Positions 44,276 through 52,673 of a DNA stretch of 64,000 nucleotides are shown in pieces. Origin of the DNA: an uncultured Bacteroidales bacterium (GTDB taxonomy: Bacteria > Bacteroidota > Bacteroidia > Bacteroidales > UBA932). Under the pieces are notes generated by a model. It was given only the letters and a program-made list of their open reading frames with translations, was not told the origin of the DNA and searched no databases. The position numbers and the translations under genes were made by a program. Position 1 is the first letter of the stretch; each line of letters starts with the position of its first letter. The stretch spans positions 62,001 to 126,000 of the forward strand of contig ONCE01000003.1 in the NCBI GenBank assembly GCA_900316245.1. The letters are read 5' to 3'.

Positions 44276-46399
44276 TTAGATTTTTTTGATCATGATTAAA
44301 ATGTTCTTTCCTTTTTCATACCGGTACGAGACCGTGTCCATAATGTTTCGGACCAGGTAAATGCCCAGGCCGCCAATCTGCCTTTCATCCACTCCCAAGG
44401 TCACATCGGCCTCCGGAGCGGCAGTGGGGTCAAAGGGTTTACCGCTGTCGCTGATAATGAACTCCAGGCAGTCAGGATGGATGTAAGCCTCTATGTCCAC
44501 CAGGCCGTCAATGCCGTCCGGGTACGCATAGAGGATCACATTGGTGACCGCCTCCTCCAAAGCCAAGTTCAGACTCATAGCCATGGCTTGGTCCAGATTC
44601 TTTTCCTCGGCAATGGTTTCTACAAACTCTGCAAGTTGCGGAATCTGTTGAATGTTGTTGTGTAGTATTAAATGACGTGCCATAATAGCAGGTTGTGTAT
44701 TTTCCTTCAGGTAGTGGATGAACAGCATCGTGATGTCATCGCTCTGAGGGGCGTCCTGAACGAAGTCATCGATGGCATCCATCACGGCTTCCAGTTGCTC
44801 CTGGGCCTTTCTTTCCTTCTGCAAAACGGATTCCAGACGCGGCTCTCCAAAGAGATGCTGCTCGGAATCTTCGGCTTCGGTAACGCCGTCCGTGTACAGG
44901 TAAAGGGCGTGATTGTAGCTGAGGTTGAGTTCCTGGCCTGTAAAGGTCATTCCTTCCAGAATGCCCAGCGGCAGATTGGGAACCACCTCCAGCATTTCCG
45001 CGTGGTCCGTATAAAGGAACGGGGCATTGTGGCCGGCATTGCAATACCGCAGATGACCGGTGCGGAGATCCAGCACGCCGCAGAAGAACGTGACAAACAT
45101 CTCGTTCTCGGACATATTCTCCATAAGGGAATTGTTGACATCCGTCACAATGCGGGCAGGGTCATCCTCCTGGGCCGATATATTCCGGAAGAGGCTACGG
45201 GTAACCGTCATCACCAGGGAGGCGGGTACGCCCTTTCCGGAAACGTCTCCGATACAGAACACCAGTTTCTGGTCCCGGATGTAATAGTCATAAAGGTCTC
45301 CGCCTACCTGCTTGGCAGGCACGATGGTGGCGGCGATATCCAGATCTTCCCTATCCGGAAGCGGTTTGGGAATCATAGACATCTGGATATCCCGTCCAAT
45401 CTTGAGTTCGCTCTCCATCTTCTCTTCCACATCCTTGGTCTGCTGGTATTCCATCCAGCTGCGGGCCACAGAGAAGAGAATGTAAATGAGCATAGCGAGA
45501 CCCAGGATTTGGAGCAGGGCGCAGATGATGCCTATCCGGCGGACATCCTTGTACACTTCCCGGTCCGGGATTACCACAGCCATGGACCAGCCGGTGCGGG
45601 ACACCGGGCCGTAATGGACATAGGAAATACCCTGGGGAGTATGGACGGTGCGAACGCCGCGCTTGCCGGCGAGCATCTCCGTCTTAAGTTCATCGAATTC
45701 CTGAAGGCCGTCTGCCAGTCCCATCAGGACCTGGCCCTTCTTGCTCAGCAGGATGCTGAAGGCCTGGGGATAGATATCTACCTTGCCCACGTGCTGGGAC
45801 AGCCATTCCAGGGAAACATCGGCCGTCATAATGGCCGCCGTAACATTGTGGGGATCATGGACAGGGCGGGAATAAGTGGTCATCAGGATATTGCCGCCAC
45901 CGGTATCCATATAAGGTTCCGACCAGTAACCCGAACCCGTCTCCAGGGGTTCTATGAACCACTCGTGGACCGGATAGTTGTATTTTTCCGTGGCCAGGGA
46001 AAGTTCTTCGATCTTTCCGTTGACCGAATGGGCATAAGGGGCGTAGAAAGGAAGGTCCTTGTTGTATCCCGGGACCAGGGCCACCGTAGAGCCCACCACG
46101 GAAGGAGTATCTTCCACAATGCGGCGGGTTACGCTCATCAAGCTGTCCGGGTTGTCCATACACCACTGGACTATCCACATATTGGACTTTACGGCCTGCT
46201 CGGCCTCGTCAATCACGTCCCTGATCTCGTACTCCGTGTTACTGAGGACGCTGTTGGCCTTGAGAGCGGCTTCCTGACGGGAACTCTTGACCAGAAGATT
46301 AATTTGCACAAAAGAAGTAGCCTCCACCACAATGGCGGCCAGTATAACCTGGGCAATCTGGAACCAGGTCCTCCTTTTGTCAAAATTAAACTTAATCAT
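44276..46399 (-). CDS. Membrane sensor with fused SpoIIE phosphatase and RsbW-like kinase domains
   Basis: The 707-residue protein has a transmembrane helix (about 13-37), a periplasmic dCache-like sensor (about 40-285) and a second helix (about 288-312). A coiled linker follows, then a SpoIIE/PP2C phosphatase (about 335-565; D368 in GGDLYDY, D385 in GDVSGKG, DDIT at 554-557). A C-terminal GHKL ATPase (about 575-707) has the N box EEAVTN (615-620), DSGKPFDP (651) and GGLGIYLV (676). One chain thus carries the opposing activities of RsbU and RsbW. The STAS gene next to it supplies the RsbV-like partner. It overlaps the antiporter gene by 8 bp. Confidence 0.9.
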   Translation of the reverse strand: MIKFNFDKRRTWFQIAQVILAAIVVEATSFVQINLLVKSSRQEAALKANSVLSNTEYEIRDVIDEAEQAVKSNMWIVQWCMDNPDSLMSVTRRIVEDTPSVVGSTVALVPGYNKDLPFYAPYAHSVNGKIEELSLATEKYNYPVHEWFIEPLETGSGYWSEPYMDTGGGNILMTTYSRPVHDPHNVTAAIMTADVSLEWLSQHVGKVDIYPQAFSILLSKKGQVLMGLADGLQEFDELKTEMLAGKRGVRTVHTPQGISYVHYGPVSRTGWSMAVVIPDREVYKDVRRIGIICALLQILGLAMLIYILFSVARSWMEYQQTKDVEEKMESELKIGRDIQMSMIPKPLPDREDLDIAATIVPAKQVGGDLYDYYIRDQKLVFCIGDVSGKGVPASLVMTVTRSLFRNISAQEDDPARIVTDVNNSLMENMSENEMFVTFFCGVLDLRTGHLRYCNAGHNAPFLYTDHAEMLEVVPNLPLGILEGMTFTGQELNLSYNHALYLYTDGVTEAEDSEQHLFGEPRLESVLQKERKAQEQLEAVMDAIDDFVQDAPQSDDITMLFIHYLKENTQPAIMARHLILHNNIQQIPQLAEFVETIAEEKNLDQAMAMSLNLALEEAVTNVILYAYPDGIDGLVDIEAYIHPDCLEFIISDSGKPFDPTAAPEADVTLGVDERQIGGLGIYLVRNIMDTVSYRYEKGKNILIMIKKI

Positions 46400-47753
46400 C
46401 GGTTTCTCCCATCATAATCAGCAGATGGTCCATGGCTTCCAGTTTCATACTGCCGTGCGGCACCAGGAAACGGTCTCCCCGCTTGACCATAATGACGCGG
46501 ATGCCGTGCGGAAGGTGGAGATCCCGCAGGGTTTGCCCGGCGGCCTCTTCTCCCACCACGTGGTCACGCATCATACCCATTTCCTCGGGTAAATCCAGGC
46601 CGAAGGTCTCTACCTCCGGATCTTCGTCTATACTGAGGTTGAGCCACTTGGCCACCGTGGGCAGGGACATTCCCTGGAGTAGCAGCGAAAGCAGCGTAAT
46701 CACAAGCACGATATTGAATATCTCCGTGGAGCCACCTACCTCGTGTACCACCGTGTACAGGGCAAAGAGAATGGGACCGGCACCCTTGATGCCCACCCAG
46801 GAGACAAACAGTTTGGCCCGGGCCGGCAGTTTGCGGTAAGGCAGCAACGTCAGGAAGACGGCCGCAGGACGGGCCACAAAGATAAGGAACAGGCCGATCA
46901 GAAGGGCCGGAACCAGCACGGGAGGAATGTGCGAAGGACGGGCCAGCACACCCAGCAGCAGGACCATAATGAGCTGCGAGAGCCAGGACATACCGTCGAA
47001 GAACTTGAGCACTTCCCGCTTCTGGGGCAGCGTAGCGGAATTGCCGATGGTAATGGCCGCCACATACAGGGCCAGCAGGCCGTTGCCGCCCACCAGGGAG
47101 CCGAAGCCGTTGGCGAAGAAGGCCAGACTGAGCACCAGGATACTGATGAGGGGGCTGGAGGTGAGGTTGAGCTTGGGGAACAGCCACTTGGCAAAGCGGC
47201 CTACCAGGATACCCACCAGGAAACCGATGGCCAGCTGATAGACCAGAATGAGGACCACGGCAAAACCGGTGGCCCATTCAGGCAGGTTGAAGATGGTAAG
47301 GTCTACGCCGTTGATGAGCTTGACCAGGATGATGGTGCTGGCGTAGGCCATAGGGTCGTTACTACCGGAGGAGTCCGTGGAAGACAGCACGGCGGCCACC
47401 AGCATGGCTCCCGCCAGGGTGGATACGCCGCTGATGGCTTTGGCCGCCACCAGGTAAATGAAAGTACCCGTAAACAGGATGGTCAGGAGGATACCTACGG
47501 TTGACAGCAGGGCCCCCTGCCTCAGGACGGGTTTGGTTTCGTGCATTTCCGTTTCCAAACCGCCTTGCAACAGAATCACCGTCATACCCAGGTGGCACAC
47601 GAACTCTGCCAGGTGAAGGTTGGAAAACTTAAGCCCCAGTCCATCCTGCCCGGCCAGCATGCCGATGAGCAGGAAAACCAGCATGGAAGGCACTCCGAAC
47701 TTGGTGCCGATCTTATTGGAAAGGACGGCCACAAAAACCAGGACGGAGAGCAA
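46392..47753 (-). CDS. K+/H+ antiporter (NhaP2/CvrA-like), apparently damaged
   Basis: This CPA1-type antiporter has hydrophobic helices over about 370 residues and a C-terminal regulatory tail (TrkA_C/RCK_C-like, LPHGIRVIMVKRGDRFLVPHG). Two oddities suggest damage. First, there is no ATG or GTG at the 5' end; the frame runs from TTG (47753), and codons upstream (SGNLLLL) look like part of the first helix. Second, the core reads SSTDSSGSNDPMA, whereas relatives have roughly 25 more residues between STD and SGSNDP, so a transport-helix segment seems deleted near 47370. It may be a pseudogene, an unusual allele or an assembly error. It overlaps both neighbours. Confidence 0.6.
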   Translation of the reverse strand: MLSVLVFVAVLSNKIGTKFGVPSMLVFLLIGMLAGQDGLGLKFSNLHLAEFVCHLGMTVILLQGGLETEMHETKPVLRQGALLSTVGILLTILFTGTFIYLVAAKAISGVSTLAGAMLVAAVLSSTDSSGSNDPMAYASTIILVKLINGVDLTIFNLPEWATGFAVVLILVYQLAIGFLVGILVGRFAKWLFPKLNLTSSPLISILVLSLAFFANGFGSLVGGNGLLALYVAAITIGNSATLPQKREVLKFFDGMSWLSQLIMVLLLGVLARPSHIPPVLVPALLIGLFLIFVARPAAVFLTLLPYRKLPARAKLFVSWVGIKGAGPILFALYTVVHEVGGSTEIFNIVLVITLLSLLLQGMSLPTVAKWLNLSIDEDPEVETFGLDLPEEMGMMRDHVVGEEAAGQTLRDLHLPHGIRVIMVKRGDRFLVPHGSMKLEAMDHLLIMMGETDD

Positions 47754-48574
47754 CAGCAGCAGGTTGCCGGATGTGGCATGGGGCGTCGGGTATCTCGCTC
47801 GATGATCAGGGTCTTAAGGCCTGCAAAGGGCAGGATGAGGTCTTCGGCCTCCTTCAAGGACATTTGCGGGCCGAAATAAACCGGCACGAAGGCATCCCAG
47901 AACTGCTTGGCAACGGACTTGTCCATATGGAAAGTCTCCTTGATGAAAGCTTCATCGGATAGATAGCAGCAAAGGTACACCATACCCAAATCAAAGAGGT
48001 GGTTACCGTAGCAGAAGTCTCCCAGGTCTATGAAATAGCGCTTGTCACCTACGAAGATGGCATTGCTGTACTGGAGGTCACCGTGCACGGCCGTATCCTC
48101 GTCCGGGACGCTGACGATGAACTGGGTCAGCTTCTCTTTTTCTTCCGCCGTGAAGAAGGGGTTCTCCTTGAGCAGGCGGAGATAGCGGTCCTTCACGTTC
48201 TCGAACTGCGTGGTGTCCACGTGCACGGAATGGAGTTCACGGCACATTTGGGCAAACTCGGCGGCATACTGCTTCACGTTTTCCGGATGGTCGCCGGTGG
48301 CACGGGAGAAGGACACCTTGCCGGGGATGCGGCGGAAACGGATGCCATAGCGGCCGTCTTCCGTCACCACATACTCTCCGGGTTCAGGAGTGGGAATGCC
48401 CATATCGTAAACTTTGCGGGCCACCGCCATCTCGTCCAGGGGTTGCTGGATCTTGCCGGGGAAATACAGTTTGAGCATTACGTCAGGGTCGGAGATGCAG
48501 TCGTAGCTTTCTCCGTTGGCGCCACCGCCAAAAAGGACATAGTCCTTAAGGGATATTTTGATAGGTGTCATCAT
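47582..48574 (-). CDS. Choline/aminoglycoside-kinase-like phosphotransferase, abnormal C-terminus
   Basis: The first ~268 residues form a phosphotransferase of the APH/choline kinase fold (TIGR02172-like): nucleotide-binding loop VLFGGGANGESYD, catalytic VHGDLQYSNAIF and metal-binding FIDLGDF. After ...RDTRRPMPHPAT (around 47770) the frame reads on into the antiporter gene in the wrong phase, giving a Cys/Ser/Trp-rich tail of about 63 residues with no biological look. The native stop seems lost with the antiporter start, consistent with a small deletion. The 5' end overlaps the RelA-like gene by 4 bp (ATGA). The substrate is unknown. Confidence 0.7.
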   Translation of the reverse strand: MMTPIKISLKDYVLFGGGANGESYDCISDPDVMLKLYFPGKIQQPLDEMAVARKVYDMGIPTPEPGEYVVTEDGRYGIRFRRIPGKVSFSRATGDHPENVKQYAAEFAQMCRELHSVHVDTTQFENVKDRYLRLLKENPFFTAEEKEKLTQFIVSVPDEDTAVHGDLQYSNAIFVGDKRYFIDLGDFCYGNHLFDLGMVYLCCYLSDEAFIKETFHMDKSVAKQFWDAFVPVYFGPQMSLKEAEDLILPFAGLKTLIIERDTRRPMPHPATCCCCSPSWFLWPSFPIRSAPSSECLPCWFSCSSACWPGRMDWGLSFPTFTWQSSCATWV

Positions 48575-49638
48575 TTCTTTTTTTCGTTCATAAAGGGAAG
48601 TTCGCTGGCCTGGTCCAGGATGTACTGGGCCATCATTTCATTGCTTTCGTTGGGCCCGTTGAGGGTATCGAAGAGCTTGCGGAGACCGGCCGTTCCGCCT
48701 CCGTTCATAATGATATAGACGATGCACAGGTTCTGCGGCCCCAGGGAGGAGGAGATGATATCCAGATCCGTGAGGCTGATCTGGTAGGAAGACAGCTGGA
48801 AAGCGGCTTCCGAGTAATTCTTGATAAGCCGATCGATGTCTCCCAGCGTGACAAAGCCCAGATTCTTGAACACCTCCAGATAAGGCAGCAGGGATACTTC
48901 CTGGATTTCTGCCTGGTTGATGGCGGCAATGGTCTTGTTGAGCCGGCGGAAGGGGTTCAGATTGAGGTAACTGCGGTAGGTTTCTCCGTCCAGGGGGGCG
49001 TCGTCCAGGTTGCCGGAAGCCACCAGGGCCTGCACGCGGCGGCGATAATCGGCCAGTTCTACGCGGATGTGGCTGAATTCCTCGTCTATGAGTTCCAGCA
49101 TACCGGCCAGGCGGTTCATGCTGCGCATATAGTGCTTGGGAATCTCCACGCCGCTCTTGTAGCCGGTGTCGTGGTTCATATTGGCCCAGGCGTGCTGGAG
49201 GATGGTTCTCATCTGCACCTCAAAACGGAAAGGAAAATCCTTCTTGGAGCAGATGTAGTGAAGGGACATATAGCCGAAGGTGTCAATTTCCAGCAGCTTT
49301 CTCTTGTCCACGGAATTTTCCCAGTCAATCACAAAAAGACGGTCCACGGCCGAAGCCACCTTGTCTACGTCTTCGCTGTAATAGGTAATGACGCGGACGC
49401 CGATGATGTCCGTGATGTCTGCCAGGGATTTGTACTTGGCACCCTTGAGTTCCAGTTTGCCGGCCAGGGAATCCTCCTTCTTGACACGGTACTCCAGACC
49501 GGCCACGATGAGACCTATCCTTTCAAAGGTTTCCTGAAAGATTTGGTAAATCTCATGGGCCTGCTTCTCAAATTCCGGAAGGTTGTCCCGGTATTCCTGG
49601 AGAATTTGCTCTGCGTGCTGGTCCAGCAGTCTTTTCAT
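48571..49638 (-). CDS. RelA/SpoT-domain (p)ppGpp synthetase-like protein
   Basis: The 355-residue protein has a RelA/SpoT nucleotidyltransferase domain in its first ~200 residues: RVKKEDSLAGKLELKGAKY, DITDIIGVRVITYY with the catalytic-type Asp, FGYMSLHYI and EVQMRTILQHAWANMNHD. The HD hydrolase domain and TGS/ACT domains of long RSH enzymes are absent, as in small alarmone synthetases, but it is longer than typical ones and has an additional helical C-terminal half of unknown function. It is the first gene of the six-gene signalling operon. A -7 box at 49677-49670 lies 31 nt upstream. Confidence 0.85.
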   Translation of the reverse strand: MKRLLDQHAEQILQEYRDNLPEFEKQAHEIYQIFQETFERIGLIVAGLEYRVKKEDSLAGKLELKGAKYKSLADITDIIGVRVITYYSEDVDKVASAVDRLFVIDWENSVDKRKLLEIDTFGYMSLHYICSKKDFPFRFEVQMRTILQHAWANMNHDTGYKSGVEIPKHYMRSMNRLAGMLELIDEEFSHIRVELADYRRRVQALVASGNLDDAPLDGETYRSYLNLNPFRRLNKTIAAINQAEIQEVSLLPYLEVFKNLGFVTLGDIDRLIKNYSEAAFQLSSYQISLTDLDIISSSLGPQNLCIVYIIMNGGGTAGLRKLFDTLNGPNESNEMMAQYILDQASELPFMNEKKK

Positions 49639-49669
49639 ATGGGTTATTACTTTACCGTGTATATACCCA

Positions 49670-49677
49670 CAAATATA
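49670..49677 (-). promoter_or_regulatory. -7 promoter box of the RelA-like/partner-switching operon
   Basis: The minus strand reads TATATTTG (TAnnTTTG), 31 nt before the ATG at 49638. The bases lie in the 68-bp gap after the DUF721 gene. A -33 element is not obvious. Confidence 0.6.
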
Positions 49678-49706
49678 ATAAATATTTTGAAAAGATTACT
49701 CCCGTT

Positions 49707-50042
49707 CTATTTAAGAATGAGATTTTCGATGAAACCCACCGTCCGGTTATCGCTGGTAAAAAGCTCATCCTGCGACAGATAAGCATTCATTTTCTCCACC
49801 AGGACATCCTTCTGGAAATACAGTTGGTTGCGGATGACGGAGGAGTTGAGGGTGATGTAGAGCGTTCCGCCCCGGAAAAAGCGTTTGAGCGTGAAAGGGC
49901 CGGCGCCGGAGCAGGCGTCCCAGGCTGCAAAAATGCGCTGGGTATTGAGCCCGGCAGCCAGTTTCATCTGCTTGATGTACTCCTGCACCAGGCGGTCCAT
50001 TCCCACCGCCTCTTTCCGGTGTATGCGAATAGGGTCTGCCAT
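49707..50042 (-). CDS. DUF721 domain-containing protein
   Basis: The 111-residue protein matches the DUF721 (DciA-like) pattern with the core IFAAWDACSGAGPFTLKRFF followed by TLYITLNSSVIRNQLYF. It lies 2 nt after recF, the usual neighbour of DUF721 genes. DciA relatives load the replicative helicase in many bacteria lacking DnaC; whether this short form does so is inferred from the family and from its replication-linked context. Confidence 0.85.
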   Translation of the reverse strand: MADPIRIHRKEAVGMDRLVQEYIKQMKLAAGLNTQRIFAAWDACSGAGPFTLKRFFRGGTLYITLNSSVIRNQLYFQKDVLVEKMNAYLSQDELFTSDNRTVGFIENLILK

Positions 50043-50044
50043 TC

Positions 50045-51142
50045 TTATTCTACGCGGGAGAAGGTCCCGTTCTGGGCCACATAATAGGCCCTGTCCTGGG
50101 TAATATGGTCCACAATGCCACTGAGGCGGGCACGGTCCGTATCCGTAATGAAGATCTGGCCGAAGTCCGCTCCCGCCACCATGGAAATGAGGTTGGAGAT
50201 GCGACCCAGATCCAGCTTGTCAAAGACATCGTCCAGCAGGAGTATGGGGGCGAAACCGTAGGAACGCTTCATAATCTCGTACTGGGCAAACTTGAGAGCC
50301 ACCAGAAAACTCTTCTGCTGTCCCTGGCTTCCGGCGCGGCGGATGGGATGCCCGTCCATAGTGAAAAGGAAGTCATCCCTTTGGACGCCGGAGGAAGTGT
50401 AACGCAAGCTGAAGTCCCGCTCCCGGTGAGCCGCAAAAATATCTGTCAATGAGGCCGATGCAAGATCACTCTTATACTCGATAGAAACCGTTTCCCCACC
50501 GCCGGAAATCAGGCGGTAATACTCCGTTACAACCGGCTGCAGATCCAGGGCAAACTGACGGCGGTTCTCATAGATTTTGGCGGCCAGCGGAGCCATCTTC
50601 TGATCCAGCACGTCCAGGAAAGAAGCTTCGGCCTGATACTCCTTGAGCATCTTGTTGCGCTGCGCCAAAAGGCGCGTATATCCCTGTACGGCCGCCAGGT
50701 ATTCCGCATCCATCTGCGAGAGGACGGCGTTGGCCAGGCGGCGGCGCTCCTCTCCGGAATCGCTCACCAGGGCGCCGTCTCCGGGAGAGACCATAACCAC
50801 CGGCAGCACGCCAATATGCTCTCCCAGGCGGGTGTAGGGTTTTTCGTCCCTTACCAGTTTCTTCTCCCCTTCCTTCACCTGGATGGAAAAGCGGGATTCC
50901 AGGCCGTTCTCCATAGCGTACGTTCCTCCCACCGTGAAACCGTCCGTTCCGTAACGGAAGTTGTACTTGTCCGGTGCCGGGAAGGCGCTCTTGGTCATAG
51001 AGAGGTAATAGATGGCATCCAGGAGGTTGGTTTTGCCCTCCCCGTTGTTGCCGCTGATGCAGTTCACGTTGGGCGAAAAATCCAATTCCTGGAGCTCGAT
51101 ATTCCGGAAATCCCGGACCACTATTTTCTTGAGAACCGGCAT
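50045..51142 (-). CDS. recF: DNA replication and repair protein RecF
   Basis: RecF works with RecO and RecR to load RecA at single-strand gaps. From the ATG at 51142 the protein has 365 residues, the family norm, with Walker A GNNGEGKT (31-38), the signature-like SAGSQGQQKSF region (cited as GSQGQQKSF, about 290) and Walker B ILLLDDVFDKLD. The frame is open to 51205, but that extension overlaps the -7 box (51176-51169) and is rejected. It is transcribed with DUF721 and diverges from the TPR membrane protein gene. Confidence 0.93.
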   Translation of the reverse strand: MPVLKKIVVRDFRNIELQELDFSPNVNCISGNNGEGKTNLLDAIYYLSMTKSAFPAPDKYNFRYGTDGFTVGGTYAMENGLESRFSIQVKEGEKKLVRDEKPYTRLGEHIGVLPVVMVSPGDGALVSDSGEERRRLANAVLSQMDAEYLAAVQGYTRLLAQRNKMLKEYQAEASFLDVLDQKMAPLAAKIYENRRQFALDLQPVVTEYYRLISGGGETVSIEYKSDLASASLTDIFAAHRERDFSLRYTSSGVQRDDFLFTMDGHPIRRAGSQGQQKSFLVALKFAQYEIMKRSYGFAPILLLDDVFDKLDLGRISNLISMVAGADFGQIFITDTDRARLSGIVDHITQDRAYYVAQNGTFSRVE

Positions 51143-51168
51143 AGGTATAATCCTATAGAATCTAATTG

Positions 51169-51176
51169 CAAATATA
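51169..51176 (-). promoter_or_regulatory. -7 promoter box of recF-DUF721
   Basis: The minus strand reads TATATTTG (TAnnTTTG), 26 nt before the recF ATG. It overlaps the TTGCAAAT -33 element of the divergent promoter. Confidence 0.65.
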
Positions 51177-51188
51177 TAATATTTTTCG

Positions 51189-51196
51189 TAAATTTG
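51189..51196 (+). promoter_or_regulatory. -7 promoter box of the TPR protein-yebC-esterase unit
   Basis: TAAATTTG matches TAnnTTTG, with TTGC at 51166-51169 giving a 19-nt spacer and the ATG 35 nt downstream. Confidence 0.7.
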
Positions 51197-51231
51197 CGGG
51201 CTCAATTAGTCAATAAAGAAATAATAAGAAT

Positions 51232-51912
51232 ATGGCAAAAATTACTAAGACTGAAGAGGAAGTGCGTCAGCAGAATGTTGTTGAGGCCGTTTCCAAGACC
51301 GAACAGTTCTTCAAAGAGAACGGAAAATTCATTTACAGTGCCGTCATCTGCGTCCTCGTGGTCGCCCTGTGCGTACTGGCTTACAACCGCTTTGTCCTGC
51401 AGCCCAAGAAGGTCCAGGCTACGGATCAGATGGTCCGCGCAGAAAACTGGTTCCTCGCCGGTGAGTATGAGCTTGCCCTGAACGGAGACGAGAACGACCT
51501 CGGCTTCGAAGACCTCATCAAGAAGTACGGTGCCAAGGGCGGTGAGTCCGTGTACCTGTATGCCGGTATCTCCAAGCTCCAGCTCGGTGAGCCCGAAGAA
51601 GCCATCCAGTACCTCAAGAAGTACAACGGAAGCGACCCTATCATGCTGGCCAAAGCCCAGGCATGCATCGGTGACGCCTATGCAGACCTCGAGAACTATG
51701 CAGAGGCCGTGAACTGGTTCCAGAAGGCCGCCAAGACCTCTGACAACGCCCTCGCCGCCAACTACCTCCTCAAGGCCGGCATCGCCGCCGAGGCCAACGG
51801 AGACGCCCAGAAAGCCCTCTCCTTCTACAAGGAAATCAAGGACAAGTGGGCCAACGCTCCCGAAGGAATGGAAATTGACAAGTACATCACCCGCATCGAA
51901 AACGCCGAGTAA
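51232..51912 (+). CDS. Single-span membrane protein with TPR repeats
   Basis: The 226-residue protein has a short cytosolic N-terminus, one transmembrane helix (about 34-55, FIYSAVICVLVVALCVLAYN) and a periplasmic helical-repeat region (about 65-225) with TPR-like units such as AEAVNWFQKAAKTSDNALAA. The layout is like YfgM, which binds translocon clients in E. coli, but similar proteins in Bacteroidota have unknown roles. It is the first gene of a three-gene unit (2 nt before yebC), with a good promoter. Confidence 0.8.
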   Translation: MAKITKTEEEVRQQNVVEAVSKTEQFFKENGKFIYSAVICVLVVALCVLAYNRFVLQPKKVQATDQMVRAENWFLAGEYELALNGDENDLGFEDLIKKYGAKGGESVYLYAGISKLQLGEPEEAIQYLKKYNGSDPIMLAKAQACIGDAYADLENYAEAVNWFQKAAKTSDNALAANYLLKAGIAAEANGDAQKALSFYKEIKDKWANAPEGMEIDKYITRIENAE

Positions 51913-51914
51913 TT

Positions 51915-52673
51915 ATGGGAAGAGCATTTGAGTTCCGCAAAGAGCGGAAAATGAAGCGTTGGGGCCATATGGCCAAGACCTTTACCAAGCTGGGTAAGGA
52001 AATCACCATAGCCGTCAAGCAGGGCGGAGCCGAGGTAACCGGCAACCCCCGCCTGCGTGCCCTCATCGCCGAGGCCAAGAGCGAGCAGATGCCCAAGGAA
52101 AACATCGAGCGCGCCATCAAGAAGGCCACCGAGGCCAAATCCGGAGACTTCAAGGAGATTGTCTACGAAGGTTTCGGTCCCTTCGGTATCGCCTACCTCG
52201 TAGAGGCCGCAACGGACAACAACACCCGTACCGTGGCCAATGTCCGCAGCTACTTCACCAAGTGCGGCGGTTCCCTGCAGACCAGCGGTTCCGTGGCCTT
52301 TATGTTCGACCACAAGTGCGTTTTCCGCATCAAGGAAGATCCGGCCAAGCCCATCGACGTAGAAGAACTGGAACTCGAACTCATCGACTTCGGCGCAGAA
52401 GAAGTCTTCAAGCAGGAAGTGGAGGATGAGGACGAAAACGTAACGGTAGAAATCTCCATCTACGGAGACTACACCGCCTACGGCCAGATCCAGAAGTACA
52501 TTGAAGAGAAAGGCTACGAGCTCATCTCCGGCGGCTTCGAGCAGATTCCCAACGTGGAACTCAAGGAAGTCACCGCCGAGCAGCGAGCCACCCTCGATAA
52601 ATTAACGGGCCTGTTGGAAGACGACGAAGACGTCACCAACGTGTACACCACCATGGCCCCTGAGGCCGAATAA
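51915..52673 (+). CDS. yebC: YebC/PmpR family protein
   Basis: The 252-residue protein has the YebC N-terminus (MGRAFEFRKERKMKRW, then MAKTFTKLGKEITIAVKQGG) and the middle ARSENMPKENIERAIK-like block, here SEQMPKENIERAIKKAT. Family members were described as transcription regulators; YebC-type proteins have also been linked to ribosome stalling relief at proline runs. It lies 2 nt after the TPR gene and overlaps the esterase start by 1 bp (TAATG). Confidence 0.94.
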   Translation: MGRAFEFRKERKMKRWGHMAKTFTKLGKEITIAVKQGGAEVTGNPRLRALIAEAKSEQMPKENIERAIKKATEAKSGDFKEIVYEGFGPFGIAYLVEAATDNNTRTVANVRSYFTKCGGSLQTSGSVAFMFDHKCVFRIKEDPAKPIDVEELELELIDFGAEEVFKQEVEDEDENVTVEISIYGDYTAYGQIQKYIEEKGYELISGGFEQIPNVELKEVTAEQRATLDKLTGLLEDDEDVTNVYTTMAPEAE

